From Pullulanibacillus pueri (GTDB lineage Bacteria > Bacillota > Bacilli > Bacillales > Sporolactobacillaceae): DNA of 64,000 bases. Position 1 is the first letter of the stretch. Each line of letters starts with the position of its first letter. Shown here in pieces: positions 60,275 through 64,000 of this stretch. The translations under genes and the position numbers were made by a program. Where the stretch lies: contig NZ_BMFV01000025.1 in the NCBI RefSeq assembly GCF_014639255.1, forward strand, positions 1 through 64,000. The letters are read 5' to 3'. The notes beneath the pieces were generated by a model, which did not search any database, was not told the origin of the DNA, and was given only the letters and a program-made list of their open reading frames with translations.

Positions 60275-61492
60275 ATGAAGATATTATTTCTACCTTTATT
60301 TAAAATGCCTTCAGGTCATCATCGGGTTGCGGATGCCCTCACCGGAATTATTGAGAAGCGAACGTCTAAAATTCAATGCAAGAAAGTAGATCTATTAAGC
60401 TATAGTAGTACCTTTCTTGAAAAGGCAGTCTCGCAAGTTTATTTAAAATGGATTGAACATACTCCAAATACTTATGATTGGGCTTATAAGCATTTTGCAT
60501 ATACTGACTCTCATAAGCATTGTTCTTTTAAGGGAATTGAATTTTTCTTTTTAAATAAGATTGAGAGGTTGTTAGAAGAGGAAAGACCAGATGCGGTTGT
60601 CTGTACACATGGATTTCCCTCTTTATTAATGAGTCGGTTAAAGAACAAGAATCGCATTAAAATTCCTGTGATTAATGTCTATACGGATTATTTTATTAAC
60701 GATATTTGGGGAAGGGAAGGAATTGACTACCATTTTGTCCCAACCTCAGAGGTTAAAGAGCAGATGATTAAACAGTACGAGCTGGATGAAAGAAGGATTT
60801 TTGTTACAGGCATTCCTGTCCATGAAACTTTCCTCATGCCCCGGGCGGCAAGGGGACATTCTATCTCCTCACCAAAGACCATTATTATTGCTGGGGGATC
60901 GAGTGGCTTAGGTGATATTGCTGGACTTTTGAGTAAAGCTAATCCTAGTTTTGCGTTCAACTATATCATTCTCTGTGGAAACAATAGTCAACTCTATAAT
61001 GAATTAAAGGCGTTAGATAAGCCAAATATCTCTCCGTTACCGTATATTTCATCAAGGGAAAAAATGAATCAATTATATGAACAAGCAGATGCCATCATAA
61101 CAAAACCCGGTGGAATTACGGTGAGTGAGGCTTTGCGTAAGGAACTCCCCATCTTTATTCATTCTGCTTTACCGGGTCAAGAAGATGTGAATCTTCATTT
61201 CCTAAAGGAGAAGCAGCTTGTCTATGCTTTAAATCGGGAGACGTCCTTTGAAGATCAAATGGCTGCTGTTTTGAACGACGAATTAGAATTAAGAAAGTGG
61301 AAACGGGCGGTTCGCGGGTATTTTGACAGTCTACAACTCGTAGATACTCGCATGTTATTTCATTTCTTATATATGATGGCTTCTGAGGGCGCTTATCTCA
61401 AACAAATGAGTGAAGACATGGTGACAAAGAAAGGCATTGTCAGCAAGATTAAGAAATACGCCAAAAAAATCTCAATATCCAGTAACGCTTGA
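60275..61492 (+). CDS. UgtP/MGDG-synthase-like glycosyltransferase
   Basis: A 405-residue GT28-type enzyme. The N-terminal MGDG-synthase domain starts MKILFLPLFKMPSGHHRVADAL (the GHHRVA acceptor loop), with VINVYTDYFINDIW. The C-terminal donor-binding part has IIIAGGSSGLGDI and ITKPGGITVSEALRKELPIFI. Members transfer glucose or similar sugars from UDP-sugars to diacylglycerol, making glycolipid anchors. The divergent LtaS-like gene fits such a role. GGAGGGAG precedes ATG 60275. Confidence 0.85.
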   Translation: MKILFLPLFKMPSGHHRVADALTGIIEKRTSKIQCKKVDLLSYSSTFLEKAVSQVYLKWIEHTPNTYDWAYKHFAYTDSHKHCSFKGIEFFFLNKIERLLEEERPDAVVCTHGFPSLLMSRLKNKNRIKIPVINVYTDYFINDIWGREGIDYHFVPTSEVKEQMIKQYELDERRIFVTGIPVHETFLMPRAARGHSISSPKTIIIAGGSSGLGDIAGLLSKANPSFAFNYIILCGNNSQLYNELKALDKPNISPLPYISSREKMNQLYEQADAIITKPGGITVSEALRKELPIFIHSALPGQEDVNLHFLKEKQLVYALNRETSFEDQMAAVLNDELELRKWKRAVRGYFDSLQLVDTRMLFHFLYMMASEGAYLKQMSEDMVTKKGIVSKIKKYAKKISISSNA

Positions 61493-61496
61493 ATCA

Positions 61497-61523
61497 AAAG
61501 TGAGCCCGTGGGCTCACTTTTTT
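61497..61523 (+). terminator. Terminator of the UgtP-like gene
   Basis: AAAAGTGAGCCC pairs with GGGCTCACTTTT across two bases, with T continuing. Confidence 0.92.
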
Positions 61524-61599
61524 GAAGAAGTAAGAAACCTGGTCATTAATAGGCGCTGATCTCTCCTTGGGATGGGCTAATCCATTTTGCCAGGTGGCC

Positions 61600-61735
61600 C
61601 TTCGGACACGTGCTGTTCCCGAAGGAGCTAGGACGCCTGCCGTTCCAATTAACTGGATTACTGATGCTGCCTTTTGAACAAATTTTTTAAATCCTTGACT
61701 GAATAAGGAACGGGCTTGGTTTTCGTTTGGTTTTT
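61600..61735. repeat. Dispersed intergenic repeat, family 2, right-half copy
   Basis: CCGTTCCAA-TAACTGGATTACTG, TGCCTTTT and ATAAGGAACGGGC-TGG line up with 52006-52098. It also contains its own dyad CCTTCGG...CCGAAGG. Confidence 0.65.
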
Positions 61736-61779
61736 CTCAAATACACTAAATATATTCCCATGTAGAGAGTTGAGGTCAA

Positions 61780-62496
61780 ATGTTTATTACTATACTTATA
61801 TTTGCGATCATACTTGTGATTTTTTTACTCTATGATGTCCTTCCGACTGTTTTGATGCGGACGTTTTCTATAGGTGTATTGAAGAAGTCAACGGTCAAAG
61901 GAAAGGTCGCTCTGACTTTTGACGACGGCCCTGATCCGCGTCATACCCTTAAACTCCTTGACCTTCTGAAGCGTTATCAAGTGCAGGCGACATTTTTTGT
62001 TGTTGGAGAATGTGCAGAGAAACATCCTGAAATTCTCAAACGTATGAACCGTGAAGGGCATAGTATAGGGATTCATCATTATAAACATAAAAGTAATTGG
62101 TTTCTCATGCCCAGCCAAACGCGGTTTCAGTGTCAGAAAACGGCGGAGATCATAAAGAGAATTACAGGAAAGGCTCCAAAATATTATCGTCCCCCTTGGG
62201 GTAAGCTTAATCTGTTTACATATTGGGTTGCTCGCCCGTATAAACTGGTCATTTGGTCGGCTATATTAGGAGATTGGTCATTAAAATTAGGGAAGCAACG
62301 GCTATTAGAGCGACTCTATCGAAACCTTTGTGATGGGGCTGTTATAGTGCTTCACGACTCTAATCAATCCCCTGGCGCAGATAATGGGGCAGCAGACGTG
62401 ATGATTGAAGCATTGGAAGTCTTTTTGCCAAATGTGTATCAAACGTATCGGTTCGTGACAGTGGATGAGCTCTTCCCAAAGGAGCATTTAAAATGA
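61780..62496 (+). CDS. Polysaccharide deacetylase (CE4/NodB)
   Basis: A 238-residue CE4 esterase with an N-terminal membrane helix (about 1-20). Motif 1 is ALTFDDGPDPRHT with catalytic Asp and metal Asp, motif 2 HSIGIHHYKHKSN, motif 3 YYRPPWGKLN, and a C-terminal VIVLHDSNQSPGADN with catalytic His. It removes N-acetyl groups from a wall polysaccharide or peptidoglycan outside the membrane. Same strand as, and 287 bases after, the UgtP-like gene, so cell-envelope work is consistent. Confidence 0.88.
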   Translation: MFITILIFAIILVIFLLYDVLPTVLMRTFSIGVLKKSTVKGKVALTFDDGPDPRHTLKLLDLLKRYQVQATFFVVGECAEKHPEILKRMNREGHSIGIHHYKHKSNWFLMPSQTRFQCQKTAEIIKRITGKAPKYYRPPWGKLNLFTYWVARPYKLVIWSAILGDWSLKLGKQRLLERLYRNLCDGAVIVLHDSNQSPGADNGAADVMIEALEVFLPNVYQTYRFVTVDELFPKEHLK

Positions 62497-62617
62497 GAAT
62501 ACAAAAAATAAAGACAAATAGTTTAACAAAGTCGTGAAGGATGAGTAAGAATACTGTACAATAGGGACGACCTCTTATATTATGTTGATTAAGAATATAA
62601 AGAATCAGAGGTGTACT

Positions 62618-63403
62618 ATGCCTAAGAAAAAGCAATCGCCACGCCAAGGAAAACTCAATAAAAAGCAAATACAAGCGCAAAAAAAGAAACAACAACAAAG
62701 ATGGGTTATTTTAGCTTCGACGGTTATTATTCTCGTCTTAGTGTTTGGGATAGTCGCCATTGTGACACAAAATAATCAGTCTTCTGACTCTGAGGGAAAT
62801 ATGACTTCAGATCCTAATACGAACAGTAGCCAAAATAGTGGGGAACCGAAAAAGATTGATTATACTGGACAACCGATGATGGGTAAAAAAGAGGCTCCAG
62901 TGAAAATCGCCGAGTTTGGGGATTATCAATGTCCTATCTGTAGACAATTCACTTTGAATATTTTCCCAGAGCTTAAGAAAGATTTTATAGATACTGGGAA
63001 AGTGAAGTTCTATTTTTTTAACTATACTGTTATTGGAGAGGACTCAGTTCTGGCAGCTAATGCAGCGGAGTCCATTTATCATAATTATCCCAATAAATTT
63101 TGGGAGTTTCATGAGTTGTTATATAAGAAACAAGGACAAGAGAATCAATGGGTCACAAAGGAACTTTTAAAAAAATTAGCGAATCAAGTCGTTCCAAATT
63201 TAAATAAGAAACAATTAACCTGGGACTTAGATCAATTGTCCTATAAAGATGAACTCAATAAGGATAAAAACATAGGAGCTTCTGTTCAAGTAACGGGAAC
63301 GCCTACCCTTTTTATCAATGGAAAAATGGTATCGACTCAAGACACCTTTAATTATGATCATTTAAAGCAGCTTATTGACCAGGCTGTGAATGCAGGGGAA
63401 TAA
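62618..63403 (+). CDS. bdbD: BdbD-like thiol-disulfide oxidoreductase (DsbA family)
   Basis: A 261-residue membrane-anchored DsbA-like protein. A very basic N-terminus is followed by a helix (about 27-50) and a Ser/Asn-rich spacer, then a thioredoxin domain with active site CPIC (GDYQCPICRQF) and cis-Pro VTGTPTLFING. It oxidises cysteines in secreted proteins, with BdbC re-oxidising it. ATG 62618 is behind AGAGGTG; a longer frame from 62582 is not needed. Its stop is two bases before bdbC. Confidence 0.92.
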   Translation: MPKKKQSPRQGKLNKKQIQAQKKKQQQRWVILASTVIILVLVFGIVAIVTQNNQSSDSEGNMTSDPNTNSSQNSGEPKKIDYTGQPMMGKKEAPVKIAEFGDYQCPICRQFTLNIFPELKKDFIDTGKVKFYFFNYTVIGEDSVLAANAAESIYHNYPNKFWEFHELLYKKQGQENQWVTKELLKKLANQVVPNLNKKQLTWDLDQLSYKDELNKDKNIGASVQVTGTPTLFINGKMVSTQDTFNYDHLKQLIDQAVNAGE

Positions 63404-63405
63404 TT

Positions 63406-63828
63406 ATGGATTCAGGAATAAATAAAGGACTGTACTTTGCTTGGGTTGTAGCTATGGTTGCAACACTAGGTAGCCTCTATTTTAGTGAGATTGCTCACTT
63501 TATGCCGTGTGAACTGTGTTGGTTCCAAAGAATATGTATGTATCCTTTATCCGTTATTTTAGGTATTGCTTGCTTTAGAAATGATAGAAAAATAGCGGTT
63601 TACGTGCTCCCGCTAACGCTTATAGGAAGTTTATTTTCTATCGTTCATATTCTTGAACAAAAGCTAGGTGTGTTCACAAGGGTTTGTACAGAAGGCGTCC
63701 CTTGTAGCGGTGAATATATTCATTGGTTTGGATTTATGACGATTCCGATGTTGGCACTGATTGCTTTTCTTTTAATTTCTGTGGCCATGATCATGAATTT
63801 ATTACAAAAAAAGGATGAAAATGATTGA
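63406..63828 (+). CDS. bdbC: BdbC disulfide oxidoreductase (DsbB-like)
   Basis: A 140-residue protein with four membrane helices. The two Cys pairs are in MPCELCWFQRICMYPL (CxxC) and FTRVCTEGVPCSGEYI (second loop). It passes electrons from BdbD to menaquinone. Immediately after bdbD and overlapping the next start by a few bases, so one operon. Confidence 0.93.
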   Translation: MDSGINKGLYFAWVVAMVATLGSLYFSEIAHFMPCELCWFQRICMYPLSVILGIACFRNDRKIAVYVLPLTLIGSLFSIVHILEQKLGVFTRVCTEGVPCSGEYIHWFGFMTIPMLALIAFLLISVAMIMNLLQKKDEND

Positions 63829-64000
63829 CGATTCCATTTATTAGACGAAGCAGCCTTATAGGTTTTTGTATGATTTTATTAAGTCTTTTGGCTATTGTGC
63901 CAGCGGCAGCTGCCGATAATAATGACAAGCAAGTAACAATAACGAGTCTTAAAACCGATCCGGATACTCTGATAGTGGGGAAAGAGTTCACAGCCAAAGT
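63825..64000 (+). CDS. Start of a secreted protein (cut by window end)
   Basis: From TTG 63825, 58 codons remain open to the edge. It encodes a signal peptide (basic RRSSLIGF, hydrophobic core, AAAAD cut region near residue 30) and then KQVTITSLKTDPDTLIVGKEFTAK, which resembles the start of a CARDB or NEW3-like beta domain. AAGGATG is upstream, and the start overlaps the bdbC stop, implying a third gene of the bdbDC operon. Function not readable. Confidence 0.6.
   Translation, partial: MTIPFIRRSSLIGFCMILLSLLAIVPAAAADNNDKQVTITSLKTDPDTLIVGKEFTAK

Overview
The window looks like chromosome from a low-to-moderate-GC, endospore-forming member of the Bacillales. Spore genes support this: a CotF-like coat protein, a YaaH/SleL-type cortex enzyme, the small acid-soluble protein Tlp and a Spo0E-family phosphatase. 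So do a bacterial NO synthase oxygenase, the ResA/CcdA and BdbD/BdbC thiol-redox pairs, PatB, a UgtP-like enzyme with LtaS, and strong AGGAGG ribosome sites with frequent TTG/GTG starts. I cannot name the genus.

Layout. 1-0.73 kb: 5' part of an IS110-family element running off the left edge. 0.8-13.7 kb: housekeeping (MFS exporter, M3 oligopeptidase, UvrD-like helicase, CotF-like coat protein, lysozyme-like protein, AI-2E-family permease, ABC-F protein with an attenuator-like leader, LysM-GH18 spore hydrolase). 13.9-20.8 kb: a possible lipid/cell-surface locus (SCP2 protein, long-chain acyl-CoA ligase, a three-gene DUF6230/DUF6114 operon of actinobacterial type, and a divergent GAF-LuxR regulator). 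20.8-23.6 kb: VOC protein, Tpx, PatB, tRNA-Leu(CAG).

23.6-40.6 kb is the accessory region. A tRNA-Pro fragment and 3.3 copies of a 140-bp tandem repeat precede an intact tRNA-Pro(CGG). The 3' 48 bp of that tRNA are repeated at 40536-40583, so they bound an integrative element of about 16.4 kb. It carries a tyrosine integrase, HTH/replication-like proteins (one with an internally duplicated winged-helix unit and two 19-bp iteron-like repeats upstream), an FtsK-type translocase coupled to a replication-relaxation protein, two CI-like repressors, many small unknown genes, a long non-coding repeat region that may be an origin, a coiled-coil module ending in a full-size phage tail tape-measure-like protein plus a terminase-small-subunit-like HTH protein, an AT-rich GNAT pair, and a serine recombinase. 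No capsid, portal, large terminase, baseplate or lysis genes are seen. The combination fits neither a normal prophage nor a classical ICE and is the best candidate for something undescribed.

40.6-64 kb returns to host genes: YitT, NO synthase, chorismate mutase-DAHP synthase, nicotinate phosphoribosyltransferase, zinc-ribbon membrane protein, alpha/beta hydrolase, ArsR regulator plus CzcD zinc exporter with a clear palindromic operator, ResA-CcdA, a five-gene locus probably making and exporting a dTDP-Fuc4NAc-derived lipid-linked sugar, Tlp, Spo0E, DUF1540, LtaS-like synthase divergent from a UgtP-like glycosyltransferase, polysaccharide deacetylase, BdbD-BdbC, and the start of a secreted protein. 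Two families of dispersed intergenic repeats (three and four recognisable copies) occur in the host parts.
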